Part shown: piece after piece, positions 32,341 to 42,690 of the stretch
How positions within the stretch are numbered: the stretch's first letter is position 1
Layout: each line of letters opens with the position of its first letter
DNA from: Hysterangium stoloniferum
Lineage: Eukaryota; Basidiomycota; Agaricomycetes; Hysterangiales; Hysterangiaceae
Direction of reading: 5' to 3'
Length of the DNA: 64,000 bases
NCBI GenBank assembly: GCA_015178975.1
Contig: WHVD01000234.1
Span: forward strand, 39,452-103,451
Program-made: the position numbers and the translations under genes
Notes under the pieces: generated by a model
What the model was told of the DNA's origin: nothing
Seen by the model: the letters and a program-made list of their open reading frames with translations, nothing else
Databases searched by the model: none

Positions 32341-33657
32341 GACACAGAGCTTAATTACGATGTTCATGATAAGGAACTCCTGGCAATTTTTTCAGCTTTC
32401 AAAACGTGGTAACACCATTTGGAAGGCTTGGGAATTCTGATTGACATTGTAACAGATCACAAAAACCTGGAATACTTTTCTACCACAAAACTTTTGACCT
32501 GCCAACAGGCCTGCTGGTCTGAACACCTATCAGCTTTCAATATGACTATCTGCTTTCAACCCGGCTGTCTTGGCAGCAAATCTGACACTTTAACTAAATG
32601 ATGGGACATCTATCCTAAAGAAGGGAGCAACAACTATGCCATGGTAAACACACACAACCTGAAACCTATTTTCATGAATCAGCAACTTACCACATCAGTC
32701 CGTGTGACTTTCCTCATCAATCCCATTGTCTGTGGAATTATCATTATGGATATTGAGAAGTTACATCAAGATATTCTATTGGCAATTCCTCTAGACCCGA
32801 TAACTAAAGCACACCTTGACAATCCTGTGGACCCCAATCAACCCCGGTGGTCTCTTGATCGACATGGTTTCATTAGACTTGACAATTGTATCTATGTACT
32901 GGACTGTGATGGCCTCCACCTCAGGATCCTCCAGTACAAACATGATCACCCACTCTCCGGACATTTCGGGTACAACAAAACTCTATCATTAATAAAAAGA
33001 TAATACACTTGGCCTGGATTTCATGGATTCGTTAAGCACTATTGTAAATCTTGCACTATTTGTCCCCACTCAAAATCTCAATGACACAAGCCATATGGCC
33101 TTTTGAAACAACTCCTGGTACCGGAACACCCATGGAATTCTATCTCTATGGATTTCATTGAACACCTACCAGACTCCAAAGGCTTTTCTGCCATTCTAGT
33201 CATTGTTGACAGATTCTCAAAACAAGGTATATTCATCCCTACATATGATACAATTACATCCATGCAATTAGTGGAACTTTTTATTATCCATGTATTTTCC
33301 AAGCACAGAGTTCCATCCCACATAACTTCCAACTGAGGATCAGAGTGTGTATCTCACTTCTTTAGATCTCTCAGGAAATCCTTGGACATAAAACTACATT
33401 TCACATCCGGACATCACCCAGAAGGTGACGGACAAACCAAACGTGTCAATCAGACATTGGAACAATATCTCCATGTATATTGCAATTATCAACAGGACAA
33501 TTGGAAATCCTTATTACCACTTGCAGAATTCGCTTATAACAATGCACCCTTGGCCACTACTGGTGTTTCCCTGTTCTTTGCAAATAAAGGATATAGTCTA
33601 AATATTACAGTACATCCAGAATGAAATCTCGCCTCTGCTCATGCTCAAGAGTTCACA
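32341..33657 (+). pseudogene. Tf2-like Gypsy RNase H and integrase
   Basis: RNase H end (YDVHDKELLAIF, VTDHKNLEYFSTTK, about 32350-32500). The integrase zinc-binding region follows (HPLSGHFGYNKTLSLIKR, HYCKSCTICPHSK; HHCC pattern about 32945-33080). The catalytic core follows: SMDFIEHLPDS (first Asp), IVDRFSKQ, PSHITSN.GSE (second Asp changed or next to a stop) and HPEGDGQTKRVNQTLEQYL (Glu). It ends at about 33657 before the chromodomain. Six in-frame stops, all explainable as C-to-T changes. It lies in opposite orientation to the RT part at 28894-31190. Confidence 0.9.
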
Positions 33658-33905
33658 TCCGAAAATCCTGATCAGGTCTGTCTGCTAGGTCCCCGGCTGC
33701 TCAAGTCCTGAGCTGGCATCCAGTCGACTTGTCAATCCTGGTGTACCCAGGTGTCAGGCTCGTGGTTCTCTGCTTATAATCTTCTTGCGCGGACTACAAG
33801 GTCACAAAGCCAGATCCAGGGCAAGTGTTATTGCGCATCGCCTTCTATAAGGTATATTGACGAACCGAGGCTAGGCCCAAAGCCTAAGCCTCCTTGCCAA
33901 ACACT
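33658..33905 (+). repeat. Spacer F
   Basis: Begins GAAAATCCTGATCAGG and carries CTCAAGTCCTGAGCTGGC.TCCAGTCGACTTGTC, TGGTGTACCCAGGTGTCAGGCT and TGCTTATAATC. Same as 41229-41640, 52740-53000 and the inverse of 48930-49150. Leads directly to an OF2 start. Confidence 0.6.
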
Positions 33906-33910
33906 GCACC

Positions 33911-34850
33911 ATGACGGCCGAACAAGACAATATCGTCCCGCCACAGTCACAGCACTTGCTCGTAGTTGACAACGAAGCAGAAGCTTTTTCGTTTAAGCAG
34001 CGTGTCTTGTCGAAACCCGCGTAAAGTCCAGAGAAGGAGATCACAAAGAGATTGAACAGGCATACCATTTCCGTTGAATATCTAGAGGAAGTATCACAGT
34101 CGCCGCAGTCGCCCATGGATGTCGACGACCGGAAGCTCTCTCGCTCGTCACTTCAACACATGTCCAAGAGCGCCGACCCAGTCATACCCAAAAACTCATG
34201 AGATACGTTGGGTTTCCTAATCTTCCTAGCATTTCCGCAGGAACAGCGTCAGTAAATGTTTCCAGCTCACTGCCATGGCGGCAGACATCCCCGAAAACCC
34301 CAGAGAAGGAAAAAAAGGAAGCAGAAAGGGAAAAGGATCACTGTTGCCACAACTGCCCATTAATGTTGACCACACGTTCTCTCGCTTGCCACTTCCACTC
34401 AACGTGATCATAAGCCTCCGAAACAGGATCTTGCACCCTGTCCTCAAACGCCAAAAAATCAGCCCCGTCAACATTCGAGGCGTTGTTCACGCCGCCACCA
34501 CGTATGCCGTTGCAACCGATCCAGCCCGCTGTAATGTCCCTCGACGTACAAGCTCGATCAGTTACCTCGAAAGCAAACACTGGGTAAGCGATTTCTCGAC
34601 GAGATTCGTGGAAATAGACATCGTCGCGTACTTTGAAGGGAAAATTTTGGATTTGGCGAGATTAGGAGGGTGGGAGAGTAGGAAGACGTCGTCCGTGATG
34701 GAGCCTATCAATAATTGCGAGGAGCATAATAAGAGAGGGGACATTGAACATGGATGGGAAGGAAATGAATTAAAAGTGGAAGAGGCCGAGCTTTATTGGG
34801 AGCTCACAAGTAGGTGCGTCAAGTCGATAGATGTTTAGACCCCGATGAGG
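33911..34850 (+). pseudogene. OF2 copy with the longest conserved exon
   Basis: Starts MTAEQDNIVPPQSQHLLVVD at 33911. The first exon ends in a stop at about 34022, where other copies read on to ..QGLEKET. A first module (YLEEVSQSPQSPMDVDDRKLS, about 34074-34150) is followed by a second ORF, 34275-34838, of 187 uninterrupted codons. This ORF starts MAADIPENPREGKKGSRKGKG and continues LPQLPINVD, RNRILHPVLKRQ, GVVHAATTYAV, FVEIDIVAYFEGK and WELTSRCVKSIDV. The second ORF could be translated on its own. Positively charged N-terminus, no membrane segment, no known domain. The only copies with both modules are this one, 47900-48815 and probably 16066-16425. Confidence 0.55.
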
Positions 34851-35460
34851 TCGTCTCGACTGCGCATAGAAAACGAGACCCAGTAGGTTTTTTAATTCCA
34901 GTGGGGACCCGCTGGAGGCTGCAACGACAGTCCGGTGGAGACCCATCAATGATTCGATGAGTGGGAATAGGGCGTCTGTTACTGAACAAAATCTTGATCG
35001 AAACCTGTTGAGAAGATGAATTCTGCGGGAAAGACGTTAAGCTTGATGGAAGTGCCTATAGGTAGTTGCGTAGAATCGATGGATGGTTTTTTTCTCATCG
35101 TTGGCTTTAATTGGCTTGACCAACGCGTTGCTTCGCTTTGTCTTCTTTCAGGACAACCAAAGAGTGCATTAATATTTTCTTGTTTATATTTGGGGTCAAG
35201 AAGAACAGAGACAGAACATGAAAAGTCTGTACAAGAACGTAAAACCAGCCCATTATCCCCATCTCCAATTCCCGTTGTACTGACCACTGTAGCTTTTCGG
35301 CAGTCTTATGGCACCACTGTGCCGTTGCCTTCCATCCTATCCTCCCTCCTGGGAACAAAAATAAATGCACGGCGTATGGTCGGGACACTAGGTAACGGCG
35401 GGGGTGCTTTCCCTCAGTTTCCCCATTTAGGCTGCTGGAAAATGAACCACGCTCCACTGA
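34851..35460 (-). pseudogene. OF3 copy
   Basis: The 5' exon (about 35457-35285) reads ERGSFSSSLNGE..GGRIGWKATAQWCHK. An intron (about 35278-35223, GTCAGT..TACAG) is followed by the core exon FSCSVSVLLDPKYKQENINALF, GCPERRQSEATRW, KKPSIDSTQLPIGTSIKLNVF, PAEFIFSTGFDQDFVQ and a stop at 34979. Beyond the stop, VTDALFPLIESLMGLHRTVV (34978-34910) shows that the family frame continues, so this copy has a one-base shift. Unknown function. Confidence 0.5.
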
Positions 35461-35744
35461 GATCGTACAAGCGATTATTAATTAAGTATTATAGCTCAAG
35501 TAAATTGTAACTGAGTCCAATGAATGGGCTCTTGCCGACGACAATTTCTTTCTGAAGAGGTTAATGCCCCATTATATCTATCACTAACAACGCAGCGATG
35601 TGCAATTGTGCGGGAATGGGTGCCGAGTAATTATCCTCTCTGGTGGGCGTTTTGTTGTTTCTTTGCTCATTGTCAATGGTGCATGTAACCCGAGTGAGAA
35701 ACATCCACTAGTAATTGCATTAATGTGGTTTGTGTGGTTGGGAT
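35461..35744 (-). promoter_or_regulatory. OF3 upstream region
   Basis: Conserved with the upstream part of the OF3 copy at 43072 (reverse of AAGAGCCCAT.CATTG.ACTC, CCTCTTCAGA.A.AAATT.). It probably holds the OF3 promoter. No other content. Confidence 0.35.
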
Positions 35745-36150
35745 GAGCGTGTATGCCAGGGAATAAGCTGCCAGTGGACTACTGGATCACGGAACGGGGA
35801 GGGTGCAGATGGGTGGAGGTGGGGTGGGCCGAGCTTATGTCGATCTGTGGCACTGTTGTGACAGGGGATAGGAATAGTGATAATATGGAAAATATAGATA
35901 GTCATAAATATGCAAGAAAATGATTTTAAAAATTTTGCTGAAAAGATGGCATAAATGAGGTCGCTCAGATCATGATGTCCATTTAAATGAAATAGGTGTA
36001 CAAGTTCTAACAAGGTCCAATTGTATAAACAACGGAGGATGAGCGTCCAGCCAAATGCACATTGGCAGGAAGGAGAAGCTGGCGTAATTACTTTGTTCAT
36101 CTGACTCCATCATAAGCCACCAGGCTCCAACCCCATGCTGGGATGGTTCA
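35745..36150 (+). repeat. LTR-C variant
   Basis: Closest relative of 3391-3760 (both start GGGAATAAGCTGCCAGTGGACTACTGG). It carries TGTTGTGACAGGGGATAGG, GTCGCTCAGATCATGATG and TATAAACAACGG, followed by CCACCAGGCTCCAAC. Lies upstream of OF1 as in other modules. Confidence 0.6.
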
Positions 36151-37218
36151 AAAGTTGGTATACTACGAGCACGTCAGGAATAAAGTGTGAGTTTCTCACC
36201 ACGAAGTTGACTCACTCTTCAAGATAAACTTGAGCACTTTCGCCTCGGCTACTGAAACATCATAGGATTGGGTATTTCTTGTCAATAAACATTCATCCGT
36301 AACAGGATCGGAGTGCTCGAAAGTCATTTTCAGGATATACTCCAGAGACAAGTGGCATGTAATAGAGAGGTTCACGGCGTCTGTTTTTACAGACCAGGTC
36401 GTGACGAGCATGTACCGATCAACAAGAAAGCGCTTGATTCATGGGTTCAGCAACTGGTATGTTAATCTTCTGTTTCCAGCATCGATTCCAATGTGTCGGA
36501 CTTTTTCTTTGTTTAGTGCCGTGGTTTTGTAACTGGCCTAGAGCCGCCGCAGGGCTTGCTAGATGCATTAGGGATCGAGAAAGGCATGTCCGACATTGAG
36601 AGATACCCCACGAGTAGCTGGCTCAAACCTGTTATTCGTCATTGAACGGAAGTCGAAATCGGCCCCGGTTATCTTTGTGGTCTGGCAATGGAGCGGATCG
36701 GGGCGAAGCTCCTGTACGGCACCAAGATCCCCATGTTGGTTGGGAAGTGCTTCTTCAACACACGACGTGTGGAGGAGCACCAAAGGGGGTTGTAAGGCTC
36801 ATAGACACAGGCGAGGGGGAAAAGACAAGGAATAGGCTGCTTAAAAAACAGCTAACAGTGGGTCAATTGAGCATAATTGTTAAAGAGGGGGTGGATCTCT
36901 TGAGGCATGTTCGCTCTGGTAAACGCCATCCATTGCATGCTAAAATCATTTTAAAGGAGGCCATCTTACCCGTGTAAAATCCGATATCCGGGGAAATGGC
37001 TTCTCATAAATATGTATAGCGCCTTTATATCCGGCCTTGACACCAGCGAAGAAGCGAAGATCGGCAGAGTCATAGTAGTGCTGGCGCATGTAATTGATCT
37101 CATGGTGTTTATCGAGGATTCGCCAGCTAAAACGGTTCCCCGCAACTTCTTGGTGACTGCTATGCTGTCGCCTTCGATATATTCCTATCACACCTTGGCG
37201 GATACATCTAAGCACCCT
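36151..37218 (+). pseudogene. OF1 copy, exons 1-3, truncated
   Basis: The exon 1 C-terminal half is at about 36310-36460 (VLESHFQDILQRQ, EVHGVCFYRPGRDEHV). Intron 1 follows (about 36461-36520). Exon 2 (36521-36920) has several frameshifts but keeps VEIGPGYLCGLAMERIG and LSIIVKEGVDLLRH. Exon 3 (about 36960-37213) reads KIGRVIVVLAHVIDLMVF and ends prematurely at ..YSYHTLADTSKHP. The N-terminus is replaced by the SYDVS-containing segment. The exon 3 truncation is identical to that at 61482. Exons 4-5 are absent here; an exon 5 copy stands alone at 38691. Confidence 0.6.
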
Positions 37219-37648
37219 TAGACAATCGACCGTTCCGTTGGGGAATAAACTCTTCAAATTCATAAAGGATTATAAGGCTCTATCACTTGAGGGTCAATCC
37301 ATACTCATAATGTTTGCATGGGGAGCCGTGCTAGTATGGGGAGAGATTGAAGGCACGGTTTGGTAAAGGTATCGGAAGAAACCGAATATAATTATCAGCC
37401 ATGTCGGCCTGAATAGGTGCCAGCTTGCCCGATCCCCGCTGCCTAAGTCCTGAGCCAGTCGACTGATCGTGTCTGAGGCATCCAGGCATCAGGCTGACGG
37501 CTTTGCATAGAATACCACAGCAAGGGTCACACAGCCTGCCACCAGGGTCACACAGCATGGGCAAACCTTCTTGCGCGTCGCCTTCGATAAGGTATGTTGA
37601 CGAGTTCGAGGCCATGCCCAAAGTCTAAGCCTTGCCAAACACTGCACC
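37219..37648 (+). repeat. Spacers R and G
   Basis: R (37219-37345) begins right after OF1 exon 3 (ACAATCGACCGTTCCGTTGG, TTCAAATTCATAAAGGATTAT, GGGAGCCGTGCTAGTATGG). G (37346-37648) is nearly identical to 9601-9812 and 61626-61909. Non-coding. Confidence 0.6.
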
Positions 37649-38347
37649 ATGACGACTGAACAAGAAATTCCCAACAGTCCCGTCGCAGTTACAGCCCCTG
37701 CTCATAGTTGACAAAGTCCCAGAAGCTCTTTTGTTTACCAACTGTGTCTTGTTAAAACCCACGCAAGGTTCGAGAGAAGGAGACTAGGAAAGAGATCCCA
37801 GAGATGCCACAAGACAACAGGGTATGTGCATGCCATTTACTTTGAATATTTAGAGGAAGCATCACAGTTGCCGCAACTGTCCATGGATGTTGAAAACCAG
37901 AAGCTGACTCGCTCGTCACTTCCACCGAAGGGGATCATAAGCCTCATCAACAGGATCCTACACCCTGTCCTCAAACGCCAAAGCAATCATTCCCAGCGAG
38001 ATTCGAGGCGTTGTTGGCGTCCCACCAAGTACGCCGTTACAACCGATGCAGTCTGTTGTAATGCCTCGACGTACAAGTTAGCTCGCAAGCAAAACCGGGT
38101 CAGTGATTTCTTGATGAGGTTCGTGAAAATAGATATCGTCGCGGACTTTGAAGGGACAGGTTTGGGTTTGGGTTTGGGTTTGGGTTTGGGGAGGTTGGGA
38201 GAGTAGGAGGACGTTTCCAAGATGGAGCCTATTCACAATGCGACGAGCTTTAGGGTTTAGAGAGAGGACATTGAATGTGGATGGGAAGGAAATTAAATAA
38301 ACGTGGAAGAGGCCCAGCTTGATTTGGGAGCTCCGAAGTTGGTGCGT
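37649..38347 (+). pseudogene. OF2 copy with a hexanucleotide expansion
   Basis: Starts MTTEQEIPNSPVAVTAPAHS. The conserved exon (37826-38206) reads YLEEASQLPQLSMDVENQKL, LINRILHPVLKRQ, KYAVTTDAVCCNA and RFVKIDIVADFEGT, then (GL)n where the others read GKILDLARLGG. The Gly/Leu run comes from five TTTGGG units (38161-38190). The gene end GAGGCCCAGCTTGATTTGG is at about 38310. Frame differences and an early stop indicate a pseudogene. Confidence 0.55.
38159..38190 (+). repeat. (TTTGGG)n microsatellite
   Basis: Five perfect TTTGGG units preceded by GG, inside the OF2 exon. Other copies carry one or fewer imperfect units here. Telomere-like in look, but it is not at a chromosome end. Confidence 0.8.
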
Positions 38348-38690
38348 CAGGTCGATGGATGTTTTGTCTTCATGGTTTGGCTTTGATTGGGTTGGCTAAT
38401 GCTTCACTTCTTCTCCTTGTTTTGTTTACGGGACAAGGAAAGACAGCACAACTGACAAAATTGGACCGAGCTAGAATAGAAGAGGAGCAGCGGACGCCCA
38501 AGACTCAGCCGCTGCCCAGCGGGGCTGTAGGGAAACGACTGAGGTTGCATTTCATAGCATCGCATACATATATACGCGTGTGGGTGAAAAATGAGCTCGT
38601 ACGATGAAAGGGAAAATATAAGCGGGTGGTCTAGTCCGATATACGATCTGGCAGTGTTCCCGCGTATGAGCATTGCCGGTTTTTGTCACA
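38348..38690 (-). pseudogene. OF3 3' part
   Basis: Minus strand 38690-38350. Shares TGACAAAAACCGGCAATGCTC, GAACACTGCCAGATCG and ACGACTGAGG..CAGCCCCGCTGGGC with 10256-10600 and 62340-62680. 5' exons are missing; the sequence switches to OF1 exon 5 at about 38691. Confidence 0.5.
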
Positions 38691-39009
38691 ACAACATTGT
38701 TCGTGTCGTCTCAAATTATTCGGTTATCAGAAGACTAGTTTAGAACCCAAATCAGCCTATTTATTGTTTGATCACGCCTCGAGGCTAATACGGGGGTTAC
38801 TGTCGTTAAATTCACAATATCCAGAACCTGAAATTGCGTGCACGGCAGTGGGAACGAATAGCCAAAACCCTGCTCTCCACGAGTTCCTGGACTTTTCTGC
38901 GATGCCTGGAGAGGAGAGTTGGACGACGACCTTGGGTATTTTGATGCACGACGTACATTCGCTCCTCTGTCTACTTGCGACTCTATTTGTCGGGGCGAGA
39001 GAATGGTGA
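38691..39009 (+). pseudogene. Isolated OF1 exon 5
   Basis: Begins with the last part of OF1 intron 4 (GTCGTCTCAAATTATTCGG) and reads SRLIRGLLSLNSQYPEPEIACTAV.., HEFLDFSAMPGEES and HDVHSLLCLLATLFVG to a stop at 39007-39009. It replaces the 5' half of the OF3 gene, so a rearrangement joined two module parts here. Confidence 0.65.
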
Positions 39010-39310
39010 CAAGTGACGAGTCAGCATCCATTTCGGAGTCGCTTTAAATTGAACTGTACAAACGTAGGTAGCGTTCCTACAGAAACAGTGCCCGTCGCTA
39101 CCGGCCTACCTTTCCCTTTCGCATTCTCGCACACACTTGCCTATCTCATCTCGATATCGATGGATCACGCTGGTAAAACCTCCCAAGGCCGTGTCTTTGA
39201 CCACCTTGGTATGAATAATCCAGGCAATTAATATGCAAAGCGCATGTACCCAACAAATCTGTGGATGGATTGAAGCTACCCAATAATAATCGAGCGCATG
39301 TTTGACTAGG
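39010..39310. other. Unique spacer
   Basis: A 72-codon plus-strand frame (39013-39231) is not conserved elsewhere in the window. No supported gene. Confidence 0.3.
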
Positions 39311-40240
39311 AATATAAATTTTTAATGTATCAGTTAATATATCTCACAACGAAGGGCTTCCGCCGGGATCGCCCCCCACCATGCCATTTGATCGCATGCA
39401 ACGTCCGCCAATCTTTAGCCCCACCCGATGTCGTGTCACAGGTTTAATGTATATCAAGTCAATGCACTACCGATGCCATAGACCCTACGACTACGCCAGT
39501 CAAGAAGGAAGGAAGGTAGGTAGTCAACGAATTTACTCTGTCTCCCAAATATAAACACCAATACATGTTTCTCGTCATTATACTTGAGACATGTATTTCG
39601 ACTGTTTCGAACCCAAGCTAAAAGTGGAGACGATGTTTCCATATTAAAACCACAATTCAAAAAGCAGGGGTAAATACAGAATTTGATCCCCGAGACGTCC
39701 GAAAATCGGCTCAAAATACCATACACGAGTCACGTACCACAGCCCACGGCCTCCCATGACCGACACTGACCATTAGCGACTTCCCTATCATGGGTCCCCA
39801 AGGCACCCCTGTCAAATTAAGCGCCATTAAGAAGCATCCTTTCAACGCTTAAAACAGGCGATACCGACGCTTCGTTTCTCAACCGTCTGGTCTTTGCCCA
39901 AATAGAGATTGTGGAGGGTATCAGCCGATATGGTTTCATTACATCTAAAACAATAAAGATAAATACTCTTATTTTTGTCCATGAATAATTCAGAATTATT
40001 GTCATTCCGCTGATGTCAAAATGAAAAAAAAAAAACGTTTACCGATTTGTGCTTTAACCGTGGGCTGATGCCTGATTTAACCCATGTACACCCAACCTAT
40101 CACCCAACCTATCATGTCAGAAGTGATTTACTGACTGACACATTGATTGGTACAAGTAATTCATTACAAGCTGATTGAGCCATTGTAGTTTGTGCATTGA
40201 CATTAAGCCAACCCATACTATTTTTTAATAGACAGGAAAT
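39311..40240 (+). repeat. Repeat H, longest copy
   Basis: Includes AATATATCTCACAACGAAGGGC, TATAAACACCAATACATG, GGGGTAAATACAGAATTTGATC, the CATGGGTCCCCA..GCACCC hairpin, CAACCGTCTGGTC, GGTATCAGCCGATATGG, ACACATTGATTGGTACAAGTA and TGACATTAAGCCAACCCATAC. Partner of 10880-11598 (inverted) and 63290-63912. Non-coding. Confidence 0.65.
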
Positions 40241-40318
40241 GGAAATTTATAGCTTGACCTATCTTAAGAAAACACGTCAGGCTGTGCGGGACACTTGACA
40301 ATCACTATTCATCGCCTG

Positions 40319-40326
40319 TATAAATA
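40319..40326 (+). promoter_or_regulatory. TATA box of OF4
   Basis: TATAAATA 47 nt before the OF4 start codon at 40373. This spacing fits a fungal core promoter. Confidence 0.4.
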
Positions 40327-40372
40327 TCTATACAGACTGCCCAGCATTTCGTGATCTTCCAAGTTCGGATGC

Positions 40373-41010
40373 ATGGCTCCTAATGCAATCGATGATATTT
40401 TTAGCAATATAATATCGCCCCTTGGTATAACCTCGTTCCTTCCCACCCCAGGTTTATTCTCCACTACCACCGAATCCAAGCACTTGAATAACATCATCAC
40501 TTATACAACGACGATGAAGCCCCTCAGTTTCACCAGACCCATCATGGTCCTAAGCGGGATCACTCTGACCACCTTAATACTCCCATCGGTGTTCCTGTGT
40601 CTGTTGATGAACACAGTTGAACTTCATGCTATCCATCGTTCCCGGCATTATTTCCATTTCTACTTGGATTTTCACAGGAAACATCTCAAACACTCAGTAT
40701 GTGTATCTACCCTTCTTTCTCCCATTGCCACCTCCTCCACCATACTCACATTACTGCCACAGCACCGATGTCAACACCGCCTCGCAAACATTATTATCAG
40801 TCATCCTTCATCACTACATCACGGATACCCAGTTCAAGGTGTTGGATATACTGACCGATATGTCTATATCGCTTGGCTACCAGCTCCCGGGTTTCAATGA
40901 GGGTTTTAGTCCCTTCTTGGCTGCCGTCACAGGATTCAAGCTATTCGCACATCTCGAAGTTGAACCTGGTGCAGGCTGTGGCATTATTCGGTTGGCTTCC
41001 CATGACTGAC
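40373..41010 (+). pseudogene. OF4 copy, 3' truncated
   Basis: Starts MAPNAIDDIFSNIISPLGIT. A hydrophobic, probably membrane-spanning segment follows (PIMVLSGITLTTLILPSVFL, about 40540-40605). The frame shifts near 40610. A likely intron (about 40698-40760, GTATCT..CACAG) is followed by an exon reading LLSVILHHYITDTQFKVLDIL and LGYQLPGFNEGFSPFLAAVTGF (to about 40985). The exons with the second membrane segment and the acidic tail are missing; spacer R follows from 41080. Function unknown. Confidence 0.55.
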
Positions 41011-41079
41011 ATGAAACGCTCCTTGTATTTGGATTGTTACAGTGATGTGTGAGTGGCGGTGGCTCTTCTGTTCTTTAAC

Positions 41080-41640
41080 AGCAAGTACCCTTAGAAAATC
41101 GAGCGTTTCGTTCGGGAATGAACTTTTCAAATTCATAAAGGATTATACAACGATCTATCACTGACGGGTACATCCATAGCCATAATGTTTGCATAGAGAA
41201 CCGTGCTAGTATGCGGAGAAATTGGAGGTAGATGTCGGATAAATCCGAAAATCCTGATCATGCCTGGCCGCTAGGTCCTTGGTTACCTACTCAAGTCCTG
41301 AGCTGGCGTCCAGTCGACTTGTCGATCCTGGTGTACCCAGGTGTCAGGCTGGCGGCGCTCTGCTTATAATCCCGCACAGACTACCCAGCCAGATTCAGCC
41401 TGACGAAGATCTGCGCAGACGCTGGAAGCCTCCAGTTCCCTGCCGACTCGCCAGATTTGCGTTTTGGTTGACGTGTTGAATTCACGCTATTGACACTGAC
41501 TTTCATCTTTTCTCTATCTCTGTAATTGGGCAGGCACGTCTTATCGCGCCTCGCATTCGACATGGTATGGTGACGAGTTGAGTTCATGCCCAAAGCCTAA
41601 GCCTTTTCAAACACTGCTCTCCGCGTACTAGCCCAGGTCT
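41080..41640 (+). repeat. Spacers R and F
   Basis: R (41080-41228: TTCGTTCGGGAATGAACTTTTC, TTCATAAAGGATTATACAACG) and F (41229-41640: GTCGGATAAATCCGAAAATCC, CTCAAGTCCTGAGCTGGCGTCC, TGCGCAGACGCTGGAAGCCTCC). No OF2 follows; the module is cut at about 41640. Confidence 0.6.
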
Positions 41641-42365
41641 CCATACAGACCTTGTGTATCTATTCATTTTTCGTAAGTGATACATCGCCGTATAATAACA
41701 TTTGATGGTTTTAAATTTTATTATTCCTCATCAGGGTTAATCTCCGAGAGTGATAACGTAGCGTTACGACAACTGCAAACACAGAAAAAATGTGTGAATT
41801 ATGATTATATACAGAATGGGTCTGTTCTCTCCATCTGAATATTTCCGTTCATATCGACAAGGGACTTTGCAATGATGGTTCCTGAACATGTTCCAACGCA
41901 GACATCAGTGAGAGAACCTTTTCTTTGTATCCTGCTGCCGACGAGTGGTGTGGCTGAGTTGGGCTCCACCATCCTCCAGTTCTTTCCCTTTCATTCTTTT
42001 TATTAAAAAAGAAATAGAATGGCCTATGCTTCCATTATGTAAGAGTAAACACAGAAATAGGAGGAGTAAGAACGTTTATGATGAAGCCACATGAAAAAAG
42101 TAATCACACCAGCTCCTCTTTCCTACCCATGTGCATTTGACTGGAAGCCCACCCTCTGTTGTTTATACAATTGGACCTTGTTACAACTTGTCCACATATT
42201 TCATTCACACGGATATCATGACCTGACCGATTTCAAATATGTCATATTTTCAGGAAAATCCTGATAGCTCTTTTCTTCCACATTTATCTCTATCCATTTT
42301 ATCTCTATTATTACAACCCACACATATTCTCGTTAACCATATCTCTCACATTACCGGCTATACTT
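41641..42365 (-). repeat. OF1 leader and LTR-C, no OF1
   Basis: 41746-41880 matches the leader part with CTGCAAACACAGAAAA and TTTCCGTTCATATCGACAAGG. 41880-42365 is LTR-C, similar to 1891-2360. The OF1 gene expected to the left is absent. Confidence 0.5.
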
Positions 42366-42690
42366 CAATTCAGAATAAAGACAGAAAAAGGAGGGGTAAG
42401 AACGCTTATGATGAAGCCAGATCAAAAAATTAATTACGCCAGCATCTTAGCCCACCCCCTGATGTTCAGAAAAATTGGACCTTGTTAGAACTTGTCCACC
42501 TATTTGATTTACACGAACATCATGATTTGAGCGACCTCAATTCTCTCATATATTCAGGAACATCCTTATACCCCTTGTTTTTAATATTTATCACTATCCA
42601 TTTTTTCCATATTATCATTACCCATATCTCTCACATTATTTCTGTTCTTATGCCGTGTCGTAATAGTCCCACAGATGGGTATGGTCTCCG
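42366..42690 (-). repeat. Second LTR-C copy in tandem
   Basis: Repeats the preceding unit (AAGACAGAAAAAGGAGGGGTAAG, CTTATGATGAAGCCAG, CTTGTTAGAACTTGTCCACC, TATCACTATCC) in the same orientation at a distance of about 330 bp. This could be a decayed LTR tandem or a local duplication. Confidence 0.5.

Noticed and set aside
38159..38190. Internal telomere
   Set aside because: Only five units within a gene-family exon and explained by local expansion.
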